In this document: positions 16,864 to 31,800 of the stretch, piece after piece
How positions within the stretch are numbered: position 1 is the stretch's first letter
How the letters are laid out: the number at the start of each line of letters is the position of its first letter
Source: Verrucomicrobiales bacterium
GTDB lineage: Bacteria > Verrucomicrobiota > Verrucomicrobiia > Methylacidiphilales > JAAUTS01
Direction: 5' to 3'
DNA length: 64,000 nt
NCBI GenBank assembly: GCA_031256975.1
Contig: JAIRPN010000017.1
Coordinates: forward strand, 40,391 to 104,390
Notes under the pieces: generated by a model
The model's input: only the letters and a program-made list of their open reading frames with translations
Told to the model about the DNA's origin: nothing
The model's database searches: none
Translations under genes and position numbers: made by a program

Positions 16864-19800
16864 ATGGAATATTGGCATGTAAATTTTTGGAAGAAACAAT
16901 TTTGCTCCATCATCGATGTGATAGGCAGCGGTGGCTATTGTTGCAAGGTTGTCATCAAAAAAAATACCTCGGTCTGCTTGTTGGTGTTATTGCTGTTGTC
17001 CGAGATTGCTGTAACCCGGGGGCAGACGGTGATAAACACGCGCTCCGTAATTCCGGTCAATAGCGGGAGTGTCTTTGATTCCGGAACTGACAGCATAATT
17101 ATTGCGGCTCCTTCCTTTGCCGGCAGTGGCGGGGCGGTTTTGGTGAATGACGGCGGAACTTTGAGTCTGGCCGGGAATGTGGCCTTTTCGGGCAATACGG
17201 TTACCGGTGCGGGCGGCAATGGCGGGGCGGTCGCACTGGGTGCCAACACGGCAATTGTCTTGAGTGGTGGGACTTTGATGTTCTCCAACAACCAGAGTGT
17301 CGGCGGCAGTGGCGGGGCGATTTACTCGGCTGCCGATGTTGCCGTGAGCGGTTCGGGAAACTTGGTGCTGGTCCAGAGCAATACGAGCAATTTATCCGGC
17401 GGTGCCATTTATTCGGGCGGCGGGATCATCATTAGCGGCAGCCTTGGCGGCATGCTTTTTGCTGACAATTATACGAGTGGCAAGGGTGGCGTGATGCGCG
17501 CAAACAATGGTGGAATTACCATAACAAATTTAGCCAATGGCGGTGATTTCATCATACGTAATAATACATCGGGAACAGGCAATTCATCGACCACCGTCAC
17601 CACCGCGGCCGGTGCGCTCAGCGCCACGGGCACGGTGCTTATCAATGGCAATTACGACAATCTGGTGTTTCGTGATAACATTGGTTCCCAAGGCGCCGCC
17701 ATTTATTCTGATTCAAATGTTACCATTAGCGGGGAGTTGGCCAGCATCCTGATGACGTCCAATACCGCTTTTAACAGACAGGAGACCGCCGATGGCGCTA
17801 CGGGGGGAAGCGGTTTCAGGCTAGGTGGTGGTGGTGGTGGCGTGATTTATGCAAAAGGCTCTGTCACTATTAGCAATACCCTTGCCGGTGGGGGTAGGTT
17901 GGAAATCAGTAACAACAGGGCTTTTTCGGATGGTGGAGCGATATTTGCTCTGGGTTCAATCAATATCTTGGGTAATTATACCGATATTATCATGACCTCC
18001 AATACCGCCGCGGGCAGCCTGGGCACAACTAACAATCCCGCCATGGGCGGCGTATTGAGAACCGGCAGCGGCGGCGCGGCGGGTGTTGCAACCGGCAATA
18101 ACGTGGTTATTGATACTGTCACGACCGGCAGCATGGTCATGCGGGACAACACTGCCGAAAACTTCGGCGGTGTTATTGATGCGGCCTTGGGCACCGGAAT
18201 AATTATCAAGGGCACCTATGGCGCGATTAGCGTGACCGGTAATACCAATACGAGATCTGCCGGCGGGGCTTGGGCTGCCGCAAATGACGTGCTTGTGGAC
18301 GTCTATACGAGCGGCACTTTTGAGATGAGCCGCAACACGGCGGTTAGCGGCGGTGGCGCAATTGTGGGATATTACTCGGATGCGACCATCCGGGGCACCT
18401 ATGGTGCCATCCGCTTTGATTCGAACGTTTCCAGTGGTAGTGGCGCCCTGGCTGCCAGCAGCGGTGGCTTTGCCGGCGGCGCGATTGTCACGGCGAGCAA
18501 CTTTGTTTTTACGCCAAACGTCGTGTCCGGCATTGAATTCACCAACAACGCGGCCAATTACGGTGGTGCGCTGGCCACCGGCAATGCCGGCAATCTTGTC
18601 TTTGGCGGCACATCGGCATGGGTGCTGTTCGACAGCAACACCGCCAACTATAACAACGGCCTTGGCGGCGCGATATACGCGGGCAACGGTGGCCTCGCAA
18701 TCAGCAACACCACGGGATGGCTTAAATTTTCGCGCAACATTAGCGGCAACAGTGGCGGCGCGATTTACACCGCCGGCACGCTAACCATGAATGGCAGCTA
18801 CGGTGACCTGGTCTTTGATTCCAACACCACGAGCGTGAATGCCGCCCACGGCGGCGCGATATACGCGGGCCGGCTGAACTTTAGTCCGGCCGCCGCCAGC
18901 GGCAGCCTTGCTTTCACGAACAATCGCGCGGGCGGCAGCGGCGGCGCAATATACGTCAATGCGGGTGGCATAGCCATCGGCGGCAGCTACGGCGGATTGT
19001 TTATTTCTTCCAACACTTCCGCGTCCACGGCCGCCAACACGGGTGGCGGTGCGTTTTATGCGGCCAATGCGGCTAGCGGCAGCATCGCGATCTCCGGCAG
19101 TTACGGACGCATGGAGATTACCGACAACCAGGCGGCGGGCAACGGCGGCGCATTTTACGCGACTGGGAGTGGTGGTATTGATATTGAAGCCATCGTTGAT
19201 GGCACACTGTCTGTTTCCCGTAATGCCGGTAATACCGGCGGCGCGTTTTATGCAAACGCCGGCGGCGTGGTCATTGGCGGCACTTATGGCGGTTTGCAAA
19301 TTTCCGAGAATACGGCCGTGACGTCGAATGGCGGCGCGATTTACAGCGCGGGCACCATCACCATTAGCGGCAACTATGGTGCGGGCGGCATCCTTGTCGA
19401 TTCCAATACCGCCGGGGCTGTTGGCGGGGCGTTTTACTCCGGAAAGGATGTCATCATTAGCGCCACGACGACCGGTTCGCTCGCCTTCACCAATAACACT
19501 TCCGGTGCCGGCGCCAACAATTACGGTGGTGTGATCTATGCCGCGGGAAATATTCTGGTCGATGGCTCCTATGCCGGATTGCTCGTTCAAAACAATCTCG
19601 CCCGCAACGGTTCTGGCGGTGCCCTTTTCTCCAATGGCGGAACCCTCGCCATTGTCGGCAACTACGGTGTTGGCGGCATTCTGGTTGATTCGAATACCTC
19701 TTCTAATTCCGGCGGCGGACTTTATGGCGGCAACATCGCCGTTAATGCCGTCACGTCCGGCACGATGGCGATTACCAATAATACGGCAGTCACCAGTGGC

Positions 19801-22800
19801 GGAGCCCTTTATGCCAGTTCCAGTATTTTCATCGGCGGTCAATATGCCGGCATCAAGATCGATTCCAACAAAGTCACCGGAGCCTCGGCCAAGGGTGGCG
19901 CCCTTTACGCGGGCGGCAATGTTACCGTTAGCGCCACCGATGACTTTTCTTTGATAAACAACACCGCTTCCGGTGACGGCGGCGGTATTTATTCCGGCGG
20001 CACCTACACCATGACCGGCAGCTATGGCGCGATCACGTTCGGCACCAACTATTCCGGCGGCAATGGCGGGGCGATCAATGCGTCGAAAGATATCATCATT
20101 AGCGCCACGGTTGGCGGTGATTTTCTGGTTAACTCCAATACAGCGGCTACCAATGGCGGCGCCTTTTACGCGGGTGGGACCACCACCATCACGGGTAACT
20201 ATGGCTCGATTCTCTTTGCCAACAATGCCGCCAACACCAACGGCGGCGCCATTTACTCCGGCAGTGGGGTCAATATTGGTGTGGTTAGCGGCGGCACTTT
20301 GCTCTTTACTAGTAATACCGCCAAAAGTGGCGGTGCCATCAGTACGGCCCCGACTTCGGGCAGTAGCGGCATCGTTATCAGCAGCACGGTCGCTTCGCTG
20401 GTTTTCCTCAATAACAGTTCCACCAGCGCCGCGGCAGCAGACGGCGGCGGCGCCATCTATGCTTTCGGTGGTACCGGTGTTTCCATCACCGGCAGTTATG
20501 GCAATATTCTGATAAACTCCAATACCTCGGCGAGTTACGGCGGGTTTATCACCACCAATGCGAGCGGCAGTACTTATGGCGTTACCATCGACACTGTCAC
20601 CGGCGGCACCATGGAAATCAGCAAAAACTATGCGAATACCCAGAGCGGCGGCGCCATCAACACGCAAATGATGGTGATTCGCGGCACTTACGGCGGCATC
20701 TTGATTGATTCCAACACCACGGCGGGTGTCACCGGCGGAGCGTTGAATGCTTCGAAGGACATCCTGTTCGGCGATGCGAATTCCGTTTTTGGTGCTGTTA
20801 CCATTTCCAATAATTATGCTAAGAGCAATGGCGGGGCGTTCAATGCTACCGGCAATATCGCGATTGACGGACTTTACGGCGGCCTGTTGATTCAAAGCAA
20901 CACCTCCGGCGGCAATGGCGGAGCGTTTTCCAGCGGCAGCTCCATCACCATCAGCGGCAGCTATGGCAGTCTGTTGATGCAAAACAACACCACCGGGACC
21001 GGCATGATTTACGGTGGCGTGATGTATGCCAACCGGGGCGACATCAACATCCTCGGCACTTATGGCACGGGCGGGATTACCATTGATTCAAACAAGGCTG
21101 GCGGTTCCGGCGGTGCGTTGATGGCCAGTACCGGTAACATCATTATCAATGTCACCACCTCCGGTGCCCTGGCGATCACCAACAACAGAGGCGGCACGAC
21201 CAATGCCGCGGGCAATCTTGGCGGCGCGTTGGCCGCCGGCGCGAACAGTATTTTCATCAGCGGCACTTATGGCAACCTGCTGATCGGCAGCAACACCGCG
21301 ACCAGCAGCGGCGGTGCCTTTGTCACTGGCAAGGATACTCTCTTCAACGTCGTCAGCGACGGGGCGTTGACGATCACCAGCAACACTGCCGGTGGTGTCG
21401 GGGGAGCAATCTATTCCAGCGGCAGCATTGCCTCCAGTTCCACCATCAGTGGCACCTTTGCTGTTACCAATAACCTTTCCGGCACGGCGTCAACCGCTAA
21501 TGGCGGCGCGTTCTGGAGCGGCAGTGGCATCGCGATTGACGGACTTTACGGCGGCCTGTTGATTCAAAGCAACACCTCCGGCGGCAATGGCGGCGCATTT
21601 TATAACAACAATGGCGGCATCGCCATCACCGGCAGCTATGGCTCGATCAGGATTGATTCTAATAAGGCGCTGGCCGGCAAGGGCGGCGCCTTCTATTCCG
21701 CTGGCAGCGTCATCATCAGCGCCACCGACGATTTCTATCTCATCAACAACAGCGCCTCCGGCGATGCGGGCGGCATCTACGCAGGCGGTTCCTATGCGAT
21801 GACCGGCAGCTACGGGGGCATATGGATACAGTCCAATACCTCCGGCGGCAACGGCGGCGCGATCAACGCGGCCTCGGACATCAGTATCAATACGACGGTC
21901 GGCGGCACCATGATGGTTTCTTCCAATCGGGCGGCCAGTAATGGCGGCGCCTTCTACAGCAGCGGCAACATCACCGTCAGCGGCAGTTATGGCGTTATTT
22001 TTATTGATTCCAATACGGCAGGCGGCAATGGCGGCGCAATCTATGCGGGGAGAAATATCCTGATTTCGGCCACCACCGGTGGTTTGCTTGCCATTACGAA
22101 AAACCGCGGCAACGGGTCCTCGGGCGGCGGCGGGCTTTTTAGCAGTGGAAGCATCTATATTGATGGTGATTACAGCGGCTTGCTCATGCAAAGCAACACT
22201 GCCGGAACCTCAGCCGGTGGTGCGATGGTGGCTTCGCATGTCAGTCTGGGTTACATTACAATCGCGGGAAACTACGGCGCTGAGGGGATCAAGATAGACT
22301 CGAACTATGCCGCGACTTCTGGCGGCGCCTCGTATTCTGCAAAAGACACCTTGATCACCGCGAACTCAACGGGAACGTTATTCTTTACCAATAACATCGC
22401 AAATGCCAGCGGCGGTGCCTTCTATGCCGGAGGCGCACTTACACTCGGCGGCTCTTACGGCAGCATGGTGATGGATTCGAACAAGTCGGTGACAAATGGC
22501 GGTGCCATTTATACGGGTTCCAATCTCACCATCGGCGCCACCAGTGGCAGCCTGGCAATTACCCGCAACAGCTCGGGCCAGGGTGGAGCCCTGTACGGAG
22601 GCGTTGTCAGTCTTACCGGCAGCTATAGCGGCATCCTGATTGATTCCAATACGGCCGCCACGAATGGTGGTGCGATCTATGGAAGCAATGTGATTCTGAA
22701 TGTCGTGAATAATGGCAACTTCGCCATTACCAACAATATCGTGACGGGTTCTTCCAATGCGGGCGGCGGTGCGATTTATTCCAGTGGCAGTGTCGTGATC

Positions 22801-25800
22801 AGTTCCACCGTTGATGGCACCTTGGCAATTACCGGCAACTCTGCCCAGCAGGGTGGTGCGATCTACAGCAGGGGTGATATGGCCATTGGCGGCAGCTATG
22901 GAGCGATTAATATTAGTCAAAACAAGAGCAGCAGCAGCGGCGGTGCGTTTAGCAGCAGCAACGGCAATCTCTCAATCAGCGCCACGGCGGGTTCTTTGTT
23001 GATCCAAAGTAATACGGCCGCCGGTGCAGCCGGTGCTCTCGGTACAACCGGGGGCACCAATCGTATCAATATCACCGGTTCGTATGGCAATATTGAGATC
23101 AGTTCCAACCGCGCAGGCGGCAACGGCGGCGTGCTTTACACCGGCAATTTCAACTTGGACAGCCTGAGTTCCGGCAGCTTGACGGTAACCAATAACTATG
23201 CTGCCGGTTGGGGTGGTGCTTTCAACGCGGGAAGCACCATGACCATCGCCGGAACCTACGGCTCTGTCTTTATCAATTCCAACACCGCCACCGTCAACGG
23301 CGGTGCCGCGTACGCCGGCAGCATGCTCAGCCTGAACCTCACGGCTCCCACTATTCAAATCAACAACAACAAGGGGAACGGGCAGGGCGGGGCCTTCTAC
23401 GCCGGTGCGTTCAGTCTCAACCTTGGCGACAGCAGCACGCTGACCGCGGGTGGCAATACGGCTTCCAGTGACGCTAACGGCGGGTTCCTCTATGCGAGCA
23501 GCGGCAGCATGCTCTTCAACATTGGCAACAACTCAATCGCGGTTATCGGCGATGCCAACTCGGTCGCCAATCACGCCGATTCCATTGCCGCCGCCAACGG
23601 CAACATCAACCTCTACAAGCAGGGGCAGGGGACACTCACCCTGAATGCCAACAACACCTACACCGGCACCACCTTTGCGCAGGCAGGTAAATTATTGGTG
23701 AACGGGGCGCAGGCCAGTGTCAGTACCACCGTCTCCAGCGGCGCCGTCCTTGGCGGTACCGGCACGATCAGCGGCTCGGTGAACGTTGGTAGCGGCGGCA
23801 CCATCACCGGCGGTGACATCGGTAGCTACGGCAAACTTACCGTCGGCAACCTCAGCTTCGACAGCGGCGCCATCGGCTACTTTGACCTCAGCACGCCTTA
23901 TGTCTGGAACGGCAACGTGAACACCTGGATTGCCTCCACGGGCAGAATCACCGCCGCCAACGGCACCGTCATCCAAGTGGATGGCAACAATCTCTCCGGC
24001 GGCCTTTACCATTTGATGAGTTACAGCAGTACTTTGGTTGCAGACTACAACGCCCTGCAAAATGTCGGCTGGTCGCTTAATCTTGGTGCGGCCACTGGCA
24101 TGGATCCAAGCAAGGTTTATGTGCAGACCCAGAAGCAAGGCGAAATCAACCTCGTTTACCTGGATAATGACACCGTGATAAATTACTGGGACGGTCCCGC
24201 ACTGACCATCAGCGGCACCATCGGTGGCAGCCTCAACGACGGGGTGATCCAGGGTGGCAGCGGTACCTGGCAGGCCTTTAGCAGTGGTGGCACCTACGGC
24301 AACAGCAATTGGACCACCGGCAGCGGCAGTCTCAATGCCGCGTGGCAACAGTATGGCTATGCCATGTTTGGCTACGCTGCACCCGGACAAAATCCTGCCA
24401 CCGTGGTGCAGGGTGGCACGGTGACCGTTGATAAATTATTGGGTGATATCACCGCCAGCGGCATGAGTTTCGTCGCCAACGGTTACCTCATCCAAAGTGG
24501 TAGTATCATCCTCGGCGGCACCGACAACGCCAATCTCAATGTTAGCGGCAGCTATGGCACCGCCATTAGCGCCACCATCGCCAGCGTGCTCACGGGCACC
24601 GCCGGCATTATCAAGACTGGCACCGACACCTTGGTTTTGACCGCTTCCAACAATTACCAGGGCAACACCGAGGTGCAAAGCGGCACCTTGCGCCTCACCA
24701 ACGCCGGCGCAGGCAGTTCCGGTACCATGACGATTGACGCCAACGCGTTGGTTGACCTCGCCTTTGGCGGCACCTTCGCAAACAACATGACTGGCAGCGG
24801 TACCACGCAGGTCAGCGGTTCGCTGGTCACCATTGGCGGCAGCAACACGCAATCCTTCTGGAATATTGTCAGTGGCGGCGCGGCGTTGGTTTCGCAACAA
24901 AGCAACCTCGGTAACGGCAGCATCACGAATAACGGGACTCTGCTTGTCAACGCCAACAACAACTGGAACTTTATCAATACACTGACCGGCAGCGGCTTGC
25001 TCGATGTGAATCTGGTCTCCGTGAGCAACACCTTCACCATTAGCGGCACGCAACCGGGCTTCACCGGCACGGCCAAATTGTCCAACAGCAGTTACACGCT
25101 GACCGGCAGCAATTTCTACGACGCCTCGTTGATTAGCTCGACGAACAACAAGATGACCGTCGGTACCGGCAGCAATCATGTCGGTAATTTCATCTTTAAC
25201 ACCGGCACGGTTCGTTTCGATATCGCCGGCAGCGGTTCGCGCGCCAACGGCTGGATTGACACCAATACGCTCGATTATGGCAGTGGTACAAGCTTTGTGC
25301 AGATTGACCGCAACCTCATTAGCGGCAGCGGCGCGCCCGGCAGTACCCCGTTGCTGCAGCAGGACGAAGGCACTGGCCGCCAGTTGATTAATGCTCTTGC
25401 GGCTTCCGGCAATCTTTCCAATCTCAAACTTGTTGACCAAAATGGTGTTGCCATTAGCGGCTCCAACATTACCAGCACCATTGTCCAAAGTGCTGTCATA
25501 ACAGCCACAGGTTATTACGATGTCACGCTCAATAGCACCGGTTCGATTGGCTCCGGTGCCGGTTTGTACCTTGATACCAAGCTCACGCGCCTCGACTTGC
25601 TCGCGGGTCGCACCACGGTTTTAGCCAGCGACACCACTTCACCCGCCGGTGCCAACGACATGAAGGCGCAAATCACCGGTGCTGGCAGTCTTACCATTAA
25701 TGCTGCGCGTGCCATCTGGTTGATGAACGGTTCCAACAGCTACACCGGTTTCACCACCGTGCAAAGCGGCACGCTCGTGATGGGCGCTAATCAGGCGCTT

Positions 25801-28800
25801 GGCAATACCCAGTACCTTAACATTGCCAGCGGCGCCGTGCTTGACATGAACGGCTTTTCCGAAACCACGGCGACTTTCGCGCAAAGCTTGATTCCCAACC
25901 TTGTCAGCGGTTGGTTGAATATTCACAATAGTTCCACGCTAACGCTTACAGGCAATGCGAGTAACGCTTATATTGTTGCCGGTTATTCCGCCGGACAATC
26001 CGGCACCATTACGGTTGACGGTGCGGCATCGCAACTGAACGCCGGTCAATTGATGCTCGGTTTCCATGGAAATGGTCGTCTTGATGTCACTAACGGCGGT
26101 GTGGTGAATCTTTTGCCCGGCACTTTCTATATCGGAGGAGCTGATGGTGCGACCGGCATTACCAATGTTAGCGGCACCGGTTCGCGCATCAACGCCGGTT
26201 CCATTGTCATCGGTACAGACGGAACGCCCAACGTTGGTTCAAGTGGCACGCTAAATGTCAGCAACGGCGCGGTTGTCACCTCCACGAGCGGCATTTATGT
26301 TGGCACTAATGGCAATGAGACGAACGTCGTGACGGTTAATATTAACGGCGTCGGTTCGCTCATCAGCGCCACCAACGGCTCTTTGGAAATTGGCGATTCG
26401 AGCCTTGCCACCTTCAATGTTGGCGGCGGCGCGCGTGTCGAAGCCAAGGATGTTTACGTCGGATTCTATGGTGATGACAGCTCCGCTGTCCTCAACCTAA
26501 ACGGCGGCGTCCTTGCTGTCTCCAATACCCTGACACGCGGCGACGGCTCGCTCGGCGGCACCATTAATTTCAACAGCGGCACGCTGCAAGCCATGGGTTC
26601 CGGCAACATGACCGTCAGCGGGTTTACCAATGGCGACGGTCTCGTCATCCAGAACGGCGGCGCTTATCTCGACACCAATGGCCACAATATCAATGTCGCG
26701 GCCGACAGCGGTTTTCATGGCAGTGGCACCGGTGGCTTGTACAAAATCAACAGTGGCACGCTGACCTTGAACGGCACGAGCAATTACACCGGTGGCACGC
26801 AAGTGGAAGCGGGCGCATTGGTTTTGGCCACTGCCGCCAACAGCAGTGCCACCGCGATTGGCGCGGGCACGTTGAATGTTTTTTCCAACGCCGCGGCATA
26901 CGTTGCGCCGTCATTGGCTGGCAATTACACATTCGGCAATATTCTTGCTGGCGGCGGTTTGTTTGATGTGAATCTCGCCGCCGCGAGTAACGCTTTCGCC
27001 TTTAGCGGCAGCGGCATGACGGACGCCTTCACCGGCACGGTGAATTTCCACAATGCCATCTACACCTTGACTCAAAGTGACTTCAATGCCGCAACGGTGA
27101 TTAGCTCGACCGGCAATACGCTAATTGTCGGTACCGGCAGCAACAAGACGAACAACTTCACCTTTAGCGGCGGCACGGTGCAATTTGACCTGAGCGGCAC
27201 CGGCAGCCGTGCCAATGGCTGGATCGACACCGGCGCGCTGGCGTTGAACTCGGGTGCGGTGCAGATCAATCCGGGCTTGCTGGGGGTTAGCGGCTCGGCG
27301 CCGTTGCTGCAACAGGACGACAGGGGCTTCAACCGGCAGTTGATCAATGCCCTCACGGTTAGCGGTTCGGCAGGGAATTTGAAATTGTACGACATGAGCG
27401 GCAACCAGATCACCAGTACCTCGACGGTGACCAGCGGTTACCTGCAGTTGAGTTCGACGCCGTCGTTCAGCGGTACGGTGGCGACCGGTTATTACACGGG
27501 CATCGGCCTGACCTCGGATGCCAACGGCCTTTATGTCGGCAGCGGTGTGCTGGTGCGCCTGGATTTGGCGACGGGCAAGACCACGATTTTCACCAGTGAC
27601 ACCAACAATCCGGCGTTGGGCGATGAGTTCCACGCGCAAATCACCGGGGCAGGCAATTTGCGGGTTGCGGCGGCGGACGTGATCACCATCAACCAGTCAT
27701 CACTGGGCAACAACAGCTACACCGGCATCACCACGGCGGCCAGCGGCTCGCTGCGGCTTGGCACCAACACTGCGTTGGGCAACACCGCGCGGCTGGATAT
27801 TCTCAACGGTGCCACGGTGGACATCAACGGCAAGACGCAGGGCGTCGGTTATGTCACCGGTTCGGCGGGTTCGACCCTGCTGCTCAATGGCGGCACCTTG
27901 AACGGCAGCACTTCCAACAGCTGGCAGCTCGACGGTTTGGTGGATGCCTCAACCGGCTCGGCGAGAATCAGCTACGGCAGCGCGGCGATCAATATTGGCA
28001 ATACCGGCACTGACGCCCGGATGCTGCTGGGTGGCAAATCGGTGCTGGTGGGTTCCGGCATCGCCAGTATCGGCAATGCGGCCGGTTCCAACGGCAGTGT
28101 CACGGTCAGCGGTTCCGCTTTCTGGAATGACGGCAACCAGATCCGGGTTGGTTATTCCGGCACCGGCTCGTTGGATATTATCCAGAGCGGTTCGGTGACC
28201 GGCGCCGACACGCGGCTCGGCTACCTGGCGGGAGGTTCGGGAACCCTGCATGTCGGTGACAATGCCTACCTGAGCACCCAGCAATTGCATGTTGGCGAAA
28301 ATGGAAAGGGCTCCCTGACGGTTGACGGCAACGGCAGAGTCGTGGTGAACACCGGCTTTATTATCGGCCAGTTTGCCGGTTCCCAAGGCAGCGTGACGAT
28401 CAGCGACAACGGACAGATCACCCTCAGCAATTTCGGTTCCTATATTGGTGCGTCGGGCAGCGGCAGCCTGACCATTAGCGGCAGCGGTAAGCTGAATACC
28501 GCGGCCGAGGGCGCGATTGGCTGGCAGGCTACCGGTTCCGGCACTGTGGTGGTGCAGGACAACGGTTCGTGGCAGTTGGGAAGCCAATTGCTGGTTGGCG
28601 GTGCGGGTGTTGGCAACTTGCTCATTAGCGGCAGCGGCAAGGTTACCAATCTTGCCGGATATATCGGCGGTGATGATGAAGTCAGCGGCGGTACCGGCGC
28701 TGTGACGGTCAACGGTTTCGCTACCTGGCAGAATAACGACAGTTTGTACATCGGTTACAACGGCAGTGGCACGCTAACCATCGCGGGCAGCGGCACGGTG

Positions 28801-31800
28801 AATGCCCCGGCGGTTTATTTCGGCGCCAATGGCGGCAATGGCGCGTTGAATCTCAACGGCGGCATCCTGAGCACCGGAGTGATGGCCAGGACCGGCGGTT
28901 CGGGAACGGCGACCTTTAACAGCGGCACGTTGCGCGCGACCGGTAACAACGCAAGCTTCATCACCGGCTTTGCTTCCGGCGCCCTGAATATCGCCAATGG
29001 TGGCGCGTTTATCGATTCGCAGAATTTCAATATTGGCGTGGCCGCCAACAACGGCTTCACCGGCGTCGGCGTGTTGACCAAGCTGGGCAGCGGGACGCTG
29101 ACTTTGAACGGCACCAGCAATTATTCCGGCGGTACACAGGTGGAAGCTGGCTCTCTGGTATTGGCGACCGCCGCCAACAGCAGCACGGCGGCGATTGGCA
29201 GCGGCACGCTGGCCATTGGCGCTTCGGCGGCGGCGTATGTCGCGCCGACGGTTAGCGTTGCGAATTACACCTTCGCCAACGATCTGTCGGGTGGCGGATT
29301 GTTCGACGTGAACCTGTTTGCCGCGAGCAATACCTTCACGCTAACCGGCAACAGCGCGGCCTTCACCGGCACGGCGAATTTCCGCAAGAGCCTTTACACC
29401 TTGGCTAACGGTGATTTCAACAATGCCACGGTGATCAGCTCCGCGGGTAACAAGATGATTGTCGGTAGTGGCAGCAACAAAACCGGAAACTTCACCTTTA
29501 ACAGTGGCACGGTACAATTCGACATCAGCGGCGGTGGCCCGAAAGCCAACGGCTGGATTGACACCGGCGTGCTGACCTTGACTTCCGGTGCAGTGGAAAT
29601 TGATCCGAGCCTGATGGGCAGTATTAATACCGTACCCTTGTTGCAGCAGGATGATGGTGGTGCGCGTATCCAGTTGATCAATGCGTCGAATGTTATTGGT
29701 TCGGTTGGCAGTTTGGATTTGTTGAATCTGAGCGGCAGTTCGATCAAGAATGTCGGCTTTACCAGCGGGATTGTGCAGGGCGGTGGCACGGTGGCGACCG
29801 GTTATTATGCCGGTGCCTCACTGACCCAGGATGCCAACGGGCTGTATGTCAGCAGCGGCGTGCTGACCCGCTTGGATTTGCATACTGGTACGACCACGGT
29901 ATTTGCCAGTGATACGGTGCCTCCGACTGGCGGGGATGACATGAAGGCCCAAATCACCGGCGGCGGTAATCTGGCGATCAACGCCAGCAACTCCATTGCC
30001 TTGACCAACAGCAACAACAGCTACAGCGGCACGACTTTTGTGAATACGGGTACGCTCGTTGCCGGTAATAACCACGTGCTTGGTGATACTGCCTTGTTGG
30101 ATCTGGCTTCGGTATTCGATTTGAACGGCAAGACGCAGGCTATCGGTGCCTTGAGTGGTTCCAACGGCAGCACCTTGAATCTGCACGGCGGCAATCTCAC
30201 CATTAGCGGCAGTAACGGCAACAGTCTGAGCAACGGCACCCTGACCGGTGGTGGCACACTTACTGTGCAAAGCAACACGCTAACCGTGAACGGTGCCAAC
30301 AGCGGCCTGGGCGCCCAAGTGAATATCAACCAGCCCGCCACGGTGGTGATCAATAACGTACAGGGCATTGGCAACGGCGCCGTCACCGACAACGGTCTGC
30401 TGCTGGTCGATGGTGCGTCCGGCACGCTGGCCAACAAATTCGGAGGTAATGGCACGGTGAGCCTGGACAACGGCTCGAACATCACGGTCAACGGCAGCAA
30501 CGCGGGATTTAGCGGCACCTGGAACATTGCGGACAGCGTTGCGGCACTAACCGCGAGCAGCACGGCAAACCTGGGTACAGCGCAAGTGGTGATCAATGGC
30601 ACCTTCAATATGGACAACGCCAACAACCAAATCTTGTCCAACGTGATCAGCGGCAGCGGCTGGTTCGTCAAGAACGCGGCGGGTAATCTCGCCATCAACC
30701 AGGCCAACAGCGGCTTTAGCGGCACCACCATCATCAATGGCGGCACCTTGACGCTGGGCAACTTGCTCGGCACAGGCACGGGTAATGTCATAAACGATTC
30801 GGTGCTGAATCTCGCCACCGGGGGCAGTTACGCTAACAATGTCAGCGGCAGCGGTACCAATGTGATCAGCGGCAACGGTGTCACCATTGGCGGCAGCAAC
30901 ACCCAGGCGGCATGGAACATGACAGGCAGCGGTACCATGACTTCGCAAAATAATCTGGGCGTTAGCGGTTCCACCAAGGTGAATATCGCGGGTGGCGACC
31001 TGAGCCTGTTGTTTGGCGGCACCGATTACCAGTTCAACCAGCAATTGACCGGTTCCAATGGCACCTTGCTGGTGCAGAATAGCGGTACTTTCGGATTTGG
31101 CGCCGCAACCGGAACCAATTATCACGGTGCGGTGGAATTGCAGGACAACCAATTCGAATTGAGCGGCAGCAATACACTGGTGCTTTCGCACGCGACCCTG
31201 GTAATTGGTGATAACAACTTCACCAACGTCGGCAGTGGCACGCAGAGCATTGGCAACCTGACCATGCAAAGTGGTAGCATGCAATTTACCCTGGCCAATA
31301 CCGGCACCAGCGCCGAGGGCATCGTCAAGACCGGAACCTTGAATATCGGCAACACCGTGCTGGTGATCGATACCACCAACTTTGGTAACAGTACTCTGCC
31401 GTTGCTGCAGCAGGACGAGGGCACGAGCATTAAACTGGTCGATTATACTGCCTTGCTGGGTAACACACAGATCAGTGGCACCAACTTGGTCGACCAAAAC
31501 GGCAACGAACTGGGCAACTCCACCCAACTCGGTATCGTGCAAAGCAGTGCCACCACGGCAATCGGCACTTACGACTTCGCCGCGACCGCCTCGGGCGGCA
31601 GCCTGAATCTGGCTTACACGCTGACCAATCTGAACCTGTTGGCCGGACAGACCACTGTATTGGACAACGACATCGCCAACGCGATCCTGCATGGTGCGGA
31701 TGAATTGCACGCCTCGATCACCGGCACCGGTAATTTGCAAATCGACGCCACCCACTCCATCACTTTGAATGGCGCGAACAGTTACAGCGGCACGACCTTC

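Noticed and set aside
18781..20982. 733-codon open frame on the minus strand inside the autotransporter gene
   Set aside because: It is the antisense shadow of the repetitive Gly/Ser/Asn-coding passenger; low complexity, no domain and no ribosome site.
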